DNA of 64,000 bases from Hysterangium stoloniferum (Eukaryota; Basidiomycota; Agaricomycetes; Hysterangiales; Hysterangiaceae), in the NCBI GenBank assembly GCA_015178975.1, contig WHVD01000140.1, positions 1 through 64,000 on the forward strand, given 5' to 3'. A program made the translations under genes and the position numbers. Under the pieces are notes generated by a model, which saw only the letters and a list, made by a program, of their open reading frames with translations, did no database searches and had not been told where the DNA came from. This document shows, one piece after another, positions 38,109-50,195 of the stretch (position 1 is the first letter of the stretch; each line of letters opens with the position of its first letter).

Positions 38109-41100
38109 AGCTTAATTATCCAGTGACTCAATTTTCATGGTCTTTAAATATGGTCCAGCTCCGCATACTGCGGGCTCACTGGGATTTCCATGGAGTTGGC
38201 GGCTTGACATCCGCAGTGTCTGAGTCATAGCGGCGGGTCTGCAGGATGCCGGAAGTTGGGAGTCGTCATCTATCAAGGATATTAAAGGAAATCACTCTCA
38301 TTGGCTAAAACGAAGAGCGTTCCGAGTCCCTGCCGTCGCCGTGATGGAGCTTTTGTCACAGGCCACAGTGACAGCAATATTTGGTGTCAGTCCTCTTTGG
38401 GAAGATATATTTCGAGACAATCTTTATACTAAGTATTTTTGACTTCATTATACCGTTTCATTCCAAATGCGTAACCTGAGACCCATACTCTCTGCCAGGA
38501 CAGTTCCTGTTTATTTTTCTTGGTTTCTGAATGAACAATGTTACTGTAACTGCATCCAAGTCTCGCTATCATTCTGTCTTTATTCTATGTTGAAATATAT
38601 GTATAGTGGGCGAAATATATTTTTAGAAGACGATCGAGGATGTACAAAGAGTGGGTGCGAAGATCCTTTGTGCCACTGTTTCCTTGTTCCTTATTCCAGC
38701 ATAGTTAAATAGCATCGAAGTCCTCTCATAACTTTACCAATGGTTGCAATACAGCGATCATGGCTTTTCCAAGGTTAATCACGCTAAAGAGCATGGGTGC
38801 TGTTTTTATAATGATTATAATTGTTTTACAAATGCCATCAGTGAATTCTGTCAGCTGATCAAAATGATCTCACAGAAACCGTTAGTACTGCAGATGGCAA
38901 AATTTCCCAACTCTCTATATCGGTGACACTCAATTGGCACATGGTAAACTGCTGGAAATAGATGCTTTCATCTCGTGACTGGGAGATGAGGATCCTAACT
39001 TAAATGGAAACCCTCCTCAGCCAGAACTAGCAGCGACCGGCACCTCGAAGCTGGGTTAGATGTGGCCACCAGGTGACCTACAGTATTTCATAGGGTGGGT
39101 AATTCTTCTTTAACTCATTTCATGTGCCGTATTTTAAGCCAATTCTTGATGATAGAGATGTTCTGGTTTAAATCTAAGAGATGTAGGGATCAACTTGTAA
39201 GCAGTTTTTACATGTGCCATGTCTATACTGTTTATAAGTTAAATTACCAAGTGTTTAGCTATTGTTTTAACCAAAAATTATCATGGATTGTTGCCCTCGT
39301 TTTGACGACACATGGCTTTTGCGAGCACAATCAGACATGCTCAAGAGATTGGATTGATATATTCTTCTTGACTGTTTTCAAGTTCTCGGATGAAGCATGT
39401 GTCTTTTATCTCTGCCGTACATCGTCCTTATTAATTAATACTTGCAGATTTCCATTAGGGAGCGGCATTGTACATAAAGAATTTTCTCTATCTCTTTGTG
39501 AGGACACATCTGTATTGGACCATGCCATGTAAGCTCATTCGATACAGACACGGTACTCAAAGTTGGTGTGGTACCGCTCGTTTTCTATCGTTATTAGATC
39601 GTGTCGTATATTCACAAGACCTTTGTCTGATATAATATTGATGAGGTCGATTTCAGCCAGCTACACAAGTGACAGGATCAATTTTCTCTCACCTATCTTG
39701 GATTACAGCTCGGCTCTCATGAGATGTGCGAAAAATGTGCACTCCTCTGAAGTTGTTAAATAATCCTTCCTCTTCATTAAATGTCGTGCAATGTTTCAAC
39801 TCGACGCTTATGGGTACGACTACATATCTCTTTAGGAAAGAGAAAGGAAGGGAAAAGGGAAAAAAATTTAACGCCGGATGTTTAACAGTATTCCAACTGG
39901 TGCCGGATAAAATCGCACATGCATACATGTTAAATTTGTAAGCGAAGTGAGCGGTTGGAGTCGCATAGTAACTGGGATTGCTAATACCTGGGTTCGTTGC
40001 CTCATTTTCGGTATATAATACTCGTAGTTGTTGACTTTTCTGGGATTTGGGTTAGCGAGAGATTACGAACATTAGGGCTCGGCTCGCTGCGGTTGGGAAT
40101 CACCGCATATTTTGGGTTACATAAGGTCTATTTGTATTTGTTTAGTCCTTTACAACGAGTACCATCACCTCACTCAGACAAACGGAAAGTTATACGGTCT
40201 AGGAGCAGCACCACCAAAACTTCAACAGTAGTTACGTCTGACCCCCGTGCGTTTGTAACCCTTCAATACTACTTGTACCACCCCGCGTTTGTCCCTTTGA
40301 GATCTGCTCGTACTCTTGTTGGAATATAGCGCGACACATTTGTGTTATTTGAATCCACTACAGTCCACAACTGTCGCATATATGCGATGTCAACAGTGTA
40401 TTATATCCTATTGGTCTGAGTTAAAAAAGTTTTTCATCAGTCCTCGTTTGCTTTATACGAGACTGAGTATATTTGTTATAGCTTCGTGTTACAACAACTC
40501 TCATGTAAAATTCTACAGTACACATATGACATGACTGAAGTTACAAAACGGCAAGATGTACTAGGAAGCGAGCTTCACATCTTTCAAACCAACGAGAAAA
40601 AAGTAATTATCGACCGCGCCAAGCCCAATTGATCACCTGACCCGGCAAGCTGCTGATATTCCCTATCAAAATTACCCGTTTCCCTACATGTGAAGGATCA
40701 CGTTGCGACGTTATTTCTTGGAGGAAGCACTCGATCTATTATTATGCTACCCTTCGCTTTGTGACATTCTCTTTTTAATTCATATTGCTTGTCCTCGCTG
40801 ATTCCTTTCATATGATCACTGATCCTCCCTTTATTCTCCTCTTCGGCTTTCTTCCACCCTCACTACGTCATAATCATATCACGGGGTTGTGTGCGTAATG
40901 ATATCTGTTGGTACCTTGTTTTTATACTACCGCCTCCTACCGAACCAGCCAAGAGCAACAGTGACAACAACTACTATGTTTTTCCCATACTAAATCTTCG
41001 CCCAGAAGAAGGCTTTACTGAGTTATCCGGAACAACATGTTATATTAACTAGTTGTTTCTTATATAGGTCGTCCCACTCATTCTTTCACCTGTGCCATAC

Positions 41101-41220
41101 CACACCCGCTCCGTGAACACTTGCGTTTCATTCAACCAGACAAGTTAGAAGCAAGTCAAATTAGCGTCAACCTATTCGTACCATATGGGACGCTCGGCTT
41201 GCTCATGCTTTGCCCACACA
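38109..41220. other. Long unassigned stretch
   Basis: Three kb between the phosphatase and nuclease genes. Several plus-strand frames (38,467-38,712; 39,095-39,532; 39,997-40,329) have no motif, no splice chain and no convincing codon pattern. No repeat copies, RNA gene or element ends were noticed. The last few hundred bases should hold the nuclease promoter. Confidence 0.4.
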
Positions 41221-43208
41221 ATGTTCATTGCCGCCCTTCTCCTTTTGTCCCACGTTTGTATGGCCAGCAGGGAGAACACGTTTTCCAATACTTCAATTGC
41301 GTCCACACCCTTCAACTTCCTCTACAACCCCTCGTTTGTGCTAGATAGAAGGCAGGAGCTGCAATGTGAGATACCGGGAGGACGTACGTATTTCCCTGCA
41401 CATAGAATTTCTGCGACTTAATCGTTCCTCACCAGCGATTTGTGATTCCATTCATTGTTGCGCGCCTGGCCAACAGTGTGTAGGTACCAATCCCCATCAA
41501 GTAGTAAGAATACATGTTTAAATTTCGTCCCTAAGTGTCCATCCGGGTGTTGTCCAACTACTTCTACTGTGAGCTTTCTCGTTAAATCTTGTTGTACTCA
41601 TCCAACTTTCCATTCAGTGCTTTGGAATTGGTAATAGGTATGCATTCTTTCCATTTTTTTCATCCCAAACCTAATGCAGGTGATCGCAGATGCTGCCCAA
41701 AGACAAGCCAAAACTGTGTACGTTTCAGATTGCTTCATCGACCACCATCATCATAAATTTTCCAGAGTGGCAAGGCCTGTTGTCCACCTGGCACCTCTTG
41801 CTGTGGGAGCACATGTACGCCTCCCTATCACCAAAAATCTTCATTTACTTATCATATCTACCAGGTTGCCTGGCTGGCGAGAACTGCGAGCGCGGGGAAT
41901 GCATTGATTCAAGTACGCCAGCACCAGGGATAAACCCGCATGATACTAAAAAAATTAATATCCAGCACTAAAAGACAAGGTTATCCGCTTTGAGCTCGAC
42001 CCCAGGAACAAGGAAGTCCTCAAAAATATGTGCAACGGTGCGCTGTCCCCGGTTTTAGTCCCGGAATCACTGAACATGGACCGGCTCTGGCCATGCAGGA
42101 ATGCGTGGTAAAAACACCGAGACATTGACCTACCGCGGCACCGACAGATCCGAGCGCTCCGCCACTCGCAAAGAGGCTGGTTGTGTCAAAGGGTTCTGTG
42201 CAAAGCAGATAGCGGCTGGTCTCGTTCCCGTCACCTTCAATTCGTGCGACGAGGTGGGTTGAGGGGGTTCTATTGAAGAATATATTTTTGAAGCATGCTG
42301 ACTGTCTGTCAACTGCTCCGTAGTATCCCCCCGCAAGTTCTCTGGAAGGCGGCAACGCGCGCAATCCCCTCCAGCGGGCGGTTAACTGTATCCCCGCCCG
42401 GGAGAATAGCATTCAAGGCGGGCAGTTCGGCGGGTTCCAGTCGACCCTGCGCAGGCTCGGGATAACTTTCCAGCGTGGGGACAAGTTTGTCATCAGTATC
42501 AATTGTGACGACGTTCTTGGCTCGCTTGCTCCACGGGGTGTAGGGCTCGAGAGGAGGGATGACGGGGATACAATCAGTATGTCTGGGAATGAAAGTAAGT
42601 GCGTGGAAGTTCGTGGTGAGGTTGAGATGCTGACGCATGTGCATGAAGCTGTGGATTCGACCCTAGTGTTTGAAGAGAATCAGAAGCTCCGCTATCTACT
42701 TGTACCCTTGGGGGATTTGGCTCCTGGAACGTGAGTACTGAGGATTCGCGGTGAGCTATCAATTTATTGCCCCTTTCAGCTACAAGGCGCGTATCAACTG
42801 CCTCTCAGGCTCGACCGTCGGCGCATACGTGCTCGACAATGAAGGTTTTAATATCACAGCGTGTGTCTGCATTCTTTTATCACCAAATTCCGACTGATTG
42901 CCTTCCTCCGTAGCAACGACGCAGGCATCATAGCCAACCAAGCGCAGGAATACGACTTTAATCTAGATTTCGATACACCAGGAGTCGGCGTCCTCATTGG
43001 AACGATGAACAATAGTACCAGGATTACGTGGACTTTTGAAGGAACCGAAAGCAATGGGACGACCACGAGCACTACTCCTGTCTCGTCGACTGCACCGGTC
43101 TCTGGTTCAGCCTCAGCGTCGTCTAATATGGCGCAAGTGAATAATGTGCCCTCCGGGTCGATGTCGATCATGTGGCTATTTGCGTTCTTTCTGTATATCG
43201 TGTCTTAA
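41221..43208 (+). CDS. Secreted Cys-rich NucA/NucB-type deoxyribonuclease with GPI-like tail
   Basis: Twelve exons close in phase: 41,221-41,383; 41,436-41,479; 41,536-41,568; 41,618-41,630; 41,680-41,717; 41,766-41,814; 41,865-41,912; 41,966-42,037; 42,099-42,253; 42,324-42,730; 42,780-42,860; 42,914-43,208. They give 465 residues. A signal peptide (MFIAALLLLSHVCMA) opens the protein; an ATG 36 bases upstream would add 12 residues. Residues ~55-155 hold five Cys-rich modules (HCCAPGQQC, CPSGCCP, RCCPKTSQNC, ACCPPGTSCCGSTC, CLAGENCERGEC). The NucA/NucB block follows: MCNG, LTYRGTDRSERSATR, CDEYPPASSLEGG and NCIPARENSIQGG. The C-terminus is Ser/Thr-rich and ends in a hydrophobic segment (MWLFAFFLYIV), as in GPI-anchored proteins. 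NucA/NucB proteins are secreted DNases; activity here is inferred. Outside the cell or on the wall it could use or defend against DNA. Confidence 0.82.
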
Positions 43209-43489
43209 TATCTGTCTATTTGTGGCCAGTGTATTGAAACAATTTTCTGTGCTTTTAAAACCCTGCATCAGGTCATAGGTGTTCATGATGAAACTTACGG
43301 CGAAATCCCATGTCGAAGTAAGATTAGGGTTGCCACCCATACCGTATATCTCATGTGCACTAGGCTTGACGGTGCGGCACGGTCACTAGATGGCCGTAAT
43401 AAGGTCATACGGGCCAGTGTGGCTCATAGAATAGGTTCAGCCAATAAATAGCTTTGCAAAAAGGTACACATCTGAAAGCTAGAGAGTAA
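43209..43489. other. Gap between nuclease gene and hAT remnant
   Basis: 3' flank of the nuclease gene. Nothing recognisable. Confidence 0.4.
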
Positions 43490-44250
43490 GTCCTATTCAT
43501 TACATTATAAGATCATCTGTAGCTCCACCTGTGAGACGTAAGTGTTGCATGACAAGCATTAAAGTTCGGATAGTATCCAGTCCAAGACCACCTGGCCACA
43601 ATGAAATGGTATCCCACCCTCCAGAAAATATTCTCTCAACAGCAACAGCAGAACCTTTATCCATTGATATCAATAATCGTGGCCAGAAGTGTAGTGGAAG
43701 ACTCACCCGGTATAGCCAAGAGATCACGGGCAAATACAAGGAGATTGGGGTGGGTTTGGTGCCAGCTAAGGGGATTGCATAATTCAAAAATTTCATAGAG
43801 GAGCTTGAAGAACTCGTCAAGCTCGTCCCTCGTACCACGGGGTTGTTACTTGTAACGGACAGTAAAGTTTACTTTCTGTGGAGAGTCATCTTCGACAAAA
43901 GTTGTTGCGTTTGCTGGAAGGGGGTCAGGGCAAGAGGGAGCAGCATGCTTCCTACATAATTCTCCCTGAAGTATTGATGGAATGACATCTCAGCGGACTC
44001 GAGACATTCTGTAGGGATTGTATCAGTGGCAAAATCTACTTTCGCCGCTTCATATGATATATGGGGTTAAGCACCGGCAAGATGTTATTTGTGAAATATA
44101 ACAATAATATGGTAACAAAGACTTACATGCAGCCCAGGTATATAATGGTGACTCGTCAAACTTGTAGTGCTTGGGACATTTTATTGAAATTTGCAAACTC
44201 TGAAATGACACTTCCATAGGCTGAAGAAAAATTGTTGAGTCATCTTGGTG
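43490..44250 (-). mobile_element. hAT DNA transposon, 3' part of transposase
   Basis: On the minus strand, 43,900-43,500 encodes the hAT C-terminal dimerisation domain. NPLSWHQTHPNLLVFARDLL is followed, across an apparent intron (GTGAGT near 43,720 to AAAG near 43,669), by SAVAVERIFSGGWDTISL and DTIRTLMLVMQHLRL, then a stop near 43,498. The usual Arg-Arg-rich stretch after DTISL is altered. The catalytic DDE/RW core and BED zinc finger were not recognised upstream, although 43,900-44,250 may hold decayed parts. No terminal inverted repeats or 8-base target duplications were found. It is an inactive relic. Confidence 0.75.
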
Positions 44251-44704
44251 ACTGTTTCAAGGACAACGATTGGTAGCCTAACTTTTAAAGCCGCCAAGGG
44301 TGATTGATGTTACAGCTGCCCAATCAGCAGTTTCGAAGTTTTCTATCAAATGCTCAGGGTCTGGAATGTCTGAAAGGGTGATGGGTTGTCCTAGACAACA
44401 GAGATAAGTGCTTATGGGGTAAGATCCAGTGCCCAGTGGGTTTCCCGATCCTAACATGGCTCTGCTATGTAATATTAGCACTGGATTCCATAGGAATTTG
44501 CATCGGGCATGTACATTTCAAACACAATGTTATCTTTAAAACAGACATGAAATTCCTCCAAGGTGGGTGGTACTCCAAAGAGACAGTTCTCCTTTGAAGA
44601 TCCTCAACAGGAACCATCAATTCCTTTTTCAATGGGAAATATTTGAGGTGGCAGGAAGCTTGATTATCTGTAGATGCTTGTAGATCTCTTGTCCCAATCC
44701 ATCC
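44251..44704. other. Unassigned, CpG-poor
   Basis: Between the hAT relic and an LTR fragment. Minus-strand frames 44,481-44,278 and 44,725-44,465 carry no recognised motif. Probably transposon-derived, given its CpG poverty. Confidence 0.35.
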
Positions 44705-45220
44705 CTGAGTCTGTTTGACATGCATTCATTCATTTGTTTATTGTGTTCCCCATACTTGTTCCTATTTCATCTTAATCCTTATTCCTAGTATGGTCTTCCC
44801 TGCATTGTTCTTGTTCACCCTTTTTGTCTTTTTGTCTTGCTGGATTAGTAGTACAATAATCACTTAGTCTATATAGTCTAGGATCCATTTGTACTTACAA
44901 TCCAATCAGAGTATTGACTTACTACCCACCTAGTATCCACCCAATTGCTTGCTTGATATCTCCTTATTACACTGGCTCATAGCATATTATCAGAGTCCCC
45001 AGGTTTCCTGACTCTCACATAGTGTATTCTTGGACACCACAGGATACCTGACTCTCTCACATAACATATTCCCAGACTCCCTGAGTTATGTACCTGCATC
45101 TCTCTGTCTGAAATTGGACCCAACAATCATGTGAGAGCACAGCACATATGTGAGCTGAAGCCAAGTCCTACCCATCCCCAGTTCCTTTCAGAGTTCCTGA
45201 TTGCTTATTTTTGTACCTTT
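44705..45220 (+). mobile_element. LTR fragment, gypsy-like family B/C
   Basis: Shares the GCTGAAGCCAAGTCCTACC block (near 45,155), GTAGTACAATAAT (near 44,850) and AGTCTATATAGTCTAGG with LTRs at 4,260-4,790 and 5,031-5,562. CpG-poor. Edges are approximate and no coding body is attached. Confidence 0.45.
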
Positions 45221-45507
45221 GCCCTCCTGGGTCTTCTTGACTCCTGACTCTCATCCCTCATACTCATCAGGACCACTTTGGCCTTGACACTTACAGTACT
45301 CAAACATCCTGACTTAACCTCCAATCTCAGTGCATTCTCAAATCTGAGAATAGACTAAATACCCATTTGTTTGAAACAAGGACAACTGAACATTTTGTGG
45401 CCAGACCCAAATCATGAGATTTACCAAACCAAGTGGAGAGTTGTTCTAACTGGATCCAAGCCTTGGGAATAAGCAGCAATGTCATGGTTAAATATTGTAG
45501 TCCTGTA

Positions 45508-45721
45508 GGGTAGGCAACTTTTTTGGATATGCTGTAGTCTATAGGATTTGTCTAACTTTTCAATATGATTAATATAAAAGAAAGAACCAGAATTATGTTG
45601 CTTGTCCATCTATTGGGTGGCAACTTTTTTGGATAGGCTGTAGTCTATAGGATTTGTCTAACTTTTCAATATGATTAATATAAAAGAAAGAACCAGAATT
45701 ATGTTGCTTGTCCATCTATTA
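45508..45721. repeat. 107-base tandem duplication
   Basis: The sequence from GGGTAGGCAACTTTTTTGG at 45,508 to CTTGTCCATCTATT is repeated directly from 45,615 (GGGTGGCAACTTTTTTGG) with very few differences. There are two copies with a period of 107 bases. Divergence is low, so the duplication is recent. No coding potential. Confidence 0.9.
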
Positions 45722-46274
45722 GGTGGAAATCTCCTGTCAAAAAGATAGTGTTCATGTCATAGTTTGACCTGATTCACAAATTCAGTATATACTTTGAGAG
45801 CTCTCCATTTTCTTAGAGATTGTTTGATAGACTAACTTGAATGGAATGTATATTTCAAACTATATAGATATGTAATACTTAATTGAATTGAATACATTGT
45901 TTTTTTAAAGTATGTAGATAGCCTTCATGGTTAATGTTTAGATACATACAGGGAGACAGTGATAAGCAGGAACGAGGCTGACGGCGACGTTTGGGTGCAA
46001 ATAGCAATCAACTACATATGGTTTACAGAATTAAAGAATGTTTAATTACTTAGAAAAAGGTGCCCCTATGATCAAATAATTTGATATATCAGAGAACAGC
46101 AATCACATGACTGGGCCAGACATTGGCAGCAGCAACCAAGGAAAGGAGGACTTCCAGCATTTCCATAGAACCCATTGTTGTTGCTGTAGCAAGTATTATT
46201 CCATTATTCACCTGTATGGACAACACAAATAGCATCATGAGAAGAAAGATCTTGACCACTTCCAAAGAAATTAT

Positions 46275-49200
46275 TTAATGCTCTCCCTGCAAGTGCTGCC
46301 CATATGGACCTGCCCGGATATTGGGATCAACACCATGGGGAAGGAGGGACTCAACCTTATCTAAATGATTTTTTACTGCAGCTGCAATGAGTGCCATCAC
46401 TTCATCACCAGCCTGGACATTAGGATCAGCACCATGGGCAAGGAGGATCTCAAGGACTTCCAAATGGCCCTCTACTGCAGCTGCAGTGAGTGCTGTCCCA
46501 TATCCAAAAGCCTGGACATTGGGATCTGCACCATGGGCAAGCAGGACCTGAAGCACCCCCAGATGACCCCTTGTTGCTGCTGCAACTAGTGCTGTCCCAT
46601 ATTGACCTGCCTGGACATTTAGATCAGCACCATGGGCAAGGAGGACCTCAAGCACCTCCATATGACTCCCTGATGCAGCTGCAGCAAGTGCTGTACCATC
46701 ATCACCTGCCTGAATATTGGGATCAGCACCATGGGCAAGGAGGACCTCAATCAATTCCCTGTGACCCTCTAATGCAGCTGCATTGAGTGCTGTTCCATAA
46801 AGACCTGCCTGGACATTGGGATCTGCATGATGGGTAAGGAGGACCTCCACCACTTCTGTATGACCCTGTGATGCTGCTGCAGTGAGTGCTGTCTCATGTG
46901 GACTTTCCTGGACATTGGGATCAGCACCATGGGCAAGAAGGACCTTGATGACTTCCATATGACCCCGTAATGCAGCTGCAGTGAGTGCTGTGCCCTGAAA
47001 ACCTGCTTGGATATTGGGATCTACACCATGGGCAAGGAGCACCTTGATCACTTCTACATGACCCCCTGATGCAGCTGCTGTGAGTGCTGTCCCATGCTCA
47101 CTCGCCTGGACATTAGGGTCAGCACCATGGGCAAGAAGAACTTCAAGCACCTCCATGTGACCCTCTGATGCTGCTGCAGTGAGTGCTGTCCCATTATCAT
47201 CACCTGCCTCAACATTGGGATCAGCACCACCATTCAATAAAGCTTCTATCACACCATGCAATCCATAGTATGCAGCCACATGCACTGGTGGTCCCAGTTT
47301 CCTCCAGTCATGTTTGTCCCAGAGTCTGAATTGTTGGCTTCCTTTTTCAAAAAGCTTCATTATTAGACTGTGGTACTTATCCAAAGAGTCATCTCTACCA
47401 GCTTTTGCATGAAAAACCCAATGTCTACTGCTATATGTTTTCAGAGGATACTGATCCTTAAGATCTTGTTCATGTGTAACAGATGGCATCAAAGTGTCTT
47501 GAAACTGAAGCAAATAGACTAGACACATCTTTGTGATGTTTGTGTGTGCCAATTGTGCTTCAAGGTGAAGGCTTGGAGGTGGTCCTCCACTAGAAGTATC
47601 CATCATAAGATACTCCTTTACTGAGAAGTGTGCCAATTTGACAGTGCCTACAAAAGGTATATTAATATAGTCTCTTCACTGCAGATTATACAAGACCCAC
47701 CAGCTGACTGTACAACTAGACCTGCACAGACATTCAACAGATTAGTTGGATTTTTGTATACAGCTTCATGGTTGAAGGGAGGTTTGGAGTCACCAACTAC
47801 ATAATCCATGTTTATTCCTGTGATCTGGGCCAACTCTTTTACTTTTAAGGGTTCAAAAGAAAAGGCCAACCACTGCAAAAATTTCAAGACATCTTTCTGC
47901 TTCCTCTCCGGAATCTTGAGAATGATCCTTTCATAAGTTTCAGAGAGTGTGGCTGGAAGTCTGCCCAGCTGCTCGCGTAGGTCAAAAACACTGTCACAGT
48001 CAGAGAGCCCTTTGAGTTGCAGTGCAACCCATCTGAACCTAACAGTGAACAAGAAGATCAGTATTAGAGATGACATAATATCAAAGATTTACTGACATTC
48101 CATCTGCACCATTATTCAATGTAGTGAATATATCATTTTGGAGACTTAGAGAGAATGAAGAGAAGGCTTGTGATTGTAAAGAACCACGGATATATGTTGT
48201 GATGTCATCATTATTCTCTGCATTATGTAGAAACAAGCGTTCTGTGTTTAGTTCGTCCATTTCTCCTCGGCTGGATATATCTGGTCGAACAGTTACTAGG
48301 ATGTGTATCTTTGAATCATTTTGAGTCAATAAGCCTTTGATCCATGTGATTACTTGGGAATGCTCTGAGCATTCATCAAGTGCATCCAATATAATGTAAA
48401 CATCTTCAAACATAGTGAGTAAATCACTGAATACTCTCTGAAGTGATCCCAGAGATGGTTCTTCAGCTCCATTTTTATTGAATTTAAAGATTTGGAGCAG
48501 AACCTTAGGAGCATCAAAGCAAATTAGAAGTAACTGTTTGATGAGAGATCTGATTAGTTTGTGATAGGATTGGAAATTCTCTTGGGAATCCCTAGAATCA
48601 AAGAAGAAGTAGACTACAGCTCGTGATGGATTATTAACACAGAGTTCTTGAACATTGATAACAATTGATGAACTACAGCGAAGGGCAATTTTCAACTAAT
48701 AAGAGCCTGCTCAAAAGCAGATAAACTTACCATAAAATTGTTTTCCCAGATCCAGCTGAAGATGGAATAGTAAGGCGAGAGGAATCCATAAAAGTGACAG
48801 ACCAACATACAAGTACCATATACCCAGAGACACTGGTTGACACCTTCCTTCCATTGTATGAATTGCCTGCTATTGAGAAACCAGGAGCCTGTATTTTCCA
48901 TGCGTTCCTCCTGTGCAGTATTCAAGGTTTTTGATGGATTTGGGGCAGATAACCATTCATCAATATCTTTGCGGAGTTCTCTGGTCTCTGAAGTTTTTAT
49001 GTTAGTCTGTGAAAAGCCATTAGGTTTCAAGTACAATACCCGGGTTGTTGCACCACTGATAGCCTTTGCACAATGCCAGGCTGTTTTTTTCCCAATTTTT
49101 GTGAATAGCTAACGGTGCCTGGTCAGTCATTTGTTGGAGAAGCCGAGTGATGGAATCATATCCCTCATCAGCATTTGAGTCAAAATGGGCGAGTCCCAGG

Positions 49201-50195
49201 TGATCCTTATGGATTGCAATCACTTGAGTATCAACAGATCCTGGAACAACAGCGGAGCTAACAGGAACATACTGTAGAATGATTGGGTTAAAGGTTCAAA
49301 AACGAATGCTCAGAATACAAAACCACTTACCCCTTTTGATGAACCATCCGGTCCCAGAGTATGATATGTCTCATAACAAAAGACAGTGCGAAATCTGCTA
49401 CTGATAGCGTTGTAATCATGTATCTGCCGCTGCAGCATCTCAGAATGCAACCCCAAGTGCTTTATAATCGGATCATTGGTTAGGGAGGTAAGAGAAAAGT
49501 GTTCTAAGAGAGATTTGGTCCAACTTGTAAGATTAATTCCCTGATGAGGAGTGCCTAAATAAATGATGCCATAGGTTGACACTTCAACCGCTTTGTGTGC
49601 AGGCAGATGTCCGATATGAGTTGTATTTGCATGTATGAGGGCCTTAAAAATATGGGATAAGAGACGAGAAAAATATTCACGAAAGGATTGGGCACACTTC
49701 TTTGAGGATTATACCACCGAAACTATGCGCAATAAAGATCAATGGTCTCTGCTACAAATAAATAGACCATTAAGGTTATCTCATATGCTCACAACGAATG
49801 GCATACATACATTCGTTTTTGAATCCTCTCTGAAAATGGACAACTTCGCGAAGAAGTCAATGGCTAAGTCATGGAGAGCTTGATTGGTTCTATTCACACC
49901 ACGAGTGCGTGCATCATAACCGTAGGTTAGAATCCTGGAGGTGGAAAGGGTTTTAGGCAAGAGATCACGAAGCCAAAGAACATTATTAGGAGCTGTAAAG
50001 GATCCCTCACGATGCCCGTCGAGGCCGTGGATGGCAACGATACTAGAAGGGGTTGTGACAAGGTACGTCGTCAGGTATAGATCAAATGACTTACTCGACG
50101 GTAGGGGAATCCCCCCCAGGCGCAAGAACTTCTACCCCGAAGTTATATCTGTCGGGGGGTGTGTTATTTGTAGAAGGTGAGAGGACGGTAGACAT
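46275..50195 (-). CDS. STAND/NLR-type receptor: alpha/beta hydrolase - NACHT - ankyrin repeats
   Basis: Nine exons on the minus strand: 50,195-50,095; 50,042-49,811; 49,748-49,698; 49,642-49,331; 49,271-48,817; 48,755-48,731; 48,672-48,097; 48,038-47,701; 47,647-46,275. All junction phases close except inside exon 5, where the frame slips by one base at an A7 run (T7 at 49,084-49,090 on +). Allowing that, it is about 1,150 residues. The N-terminus is a SesB-like hydrolase: DIVAIHGLDGH, RILTYGYDARTRG, nucleophile elbow IAHSFGGIILKE, YLGTPHQG. A linker (EWLSAPNPS) leads to NACHT: Walker A GSGKT (split by an intron), FFFDSRD, Walker B YIILDALDECSEH, VTVRP. A winged-helix-type segment with AHFSVKEYLM precedes about ten 33-residue ankyrin repeats. 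Such proteins act as intracellular sensors in fungal self/non-self and programmed-cell-death pathways; the ligand is unknown. The slip may be a sequencing error or a real lesion. Confidence 0.88.
46300..47270 (-). repeat. Homogenised ankyrin-repeat array in the NLR gene
   Basis: About nine to ten ~99-102 base units encode GTALTAAAS.GH.EV..VLLAHGADPNVQA-type repeats. Units are nearly identical except at two spots: the residues after AAA (SEG, SGG, LRG, SQG, LEG, SGS, TRG, VEG, VKN) and the five after DPNVQ (ASEHG, AGFQG, ESPHE, AGLYG, AGDDG, AGQYG, AFGYG). High internal conservation with confined variation is a known mark of fungal NLR repeat domains that evolve by unit shuffling. The array is almost free of CpG. 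Confidence 0.85.

Noticed and set aside
38467-40534. Several plus-strand frames of 60-145 codons
   Set aside because: AT-rich, no motif, no splice chain, rare codons; treated as chance open frames.
46365-46786. Plus-strand open frames across the ankyrin array
   Set aside because: They are shadows of the minus-strand ankyrin repeats; their apparent repeat structure comes from the DNA repeat.
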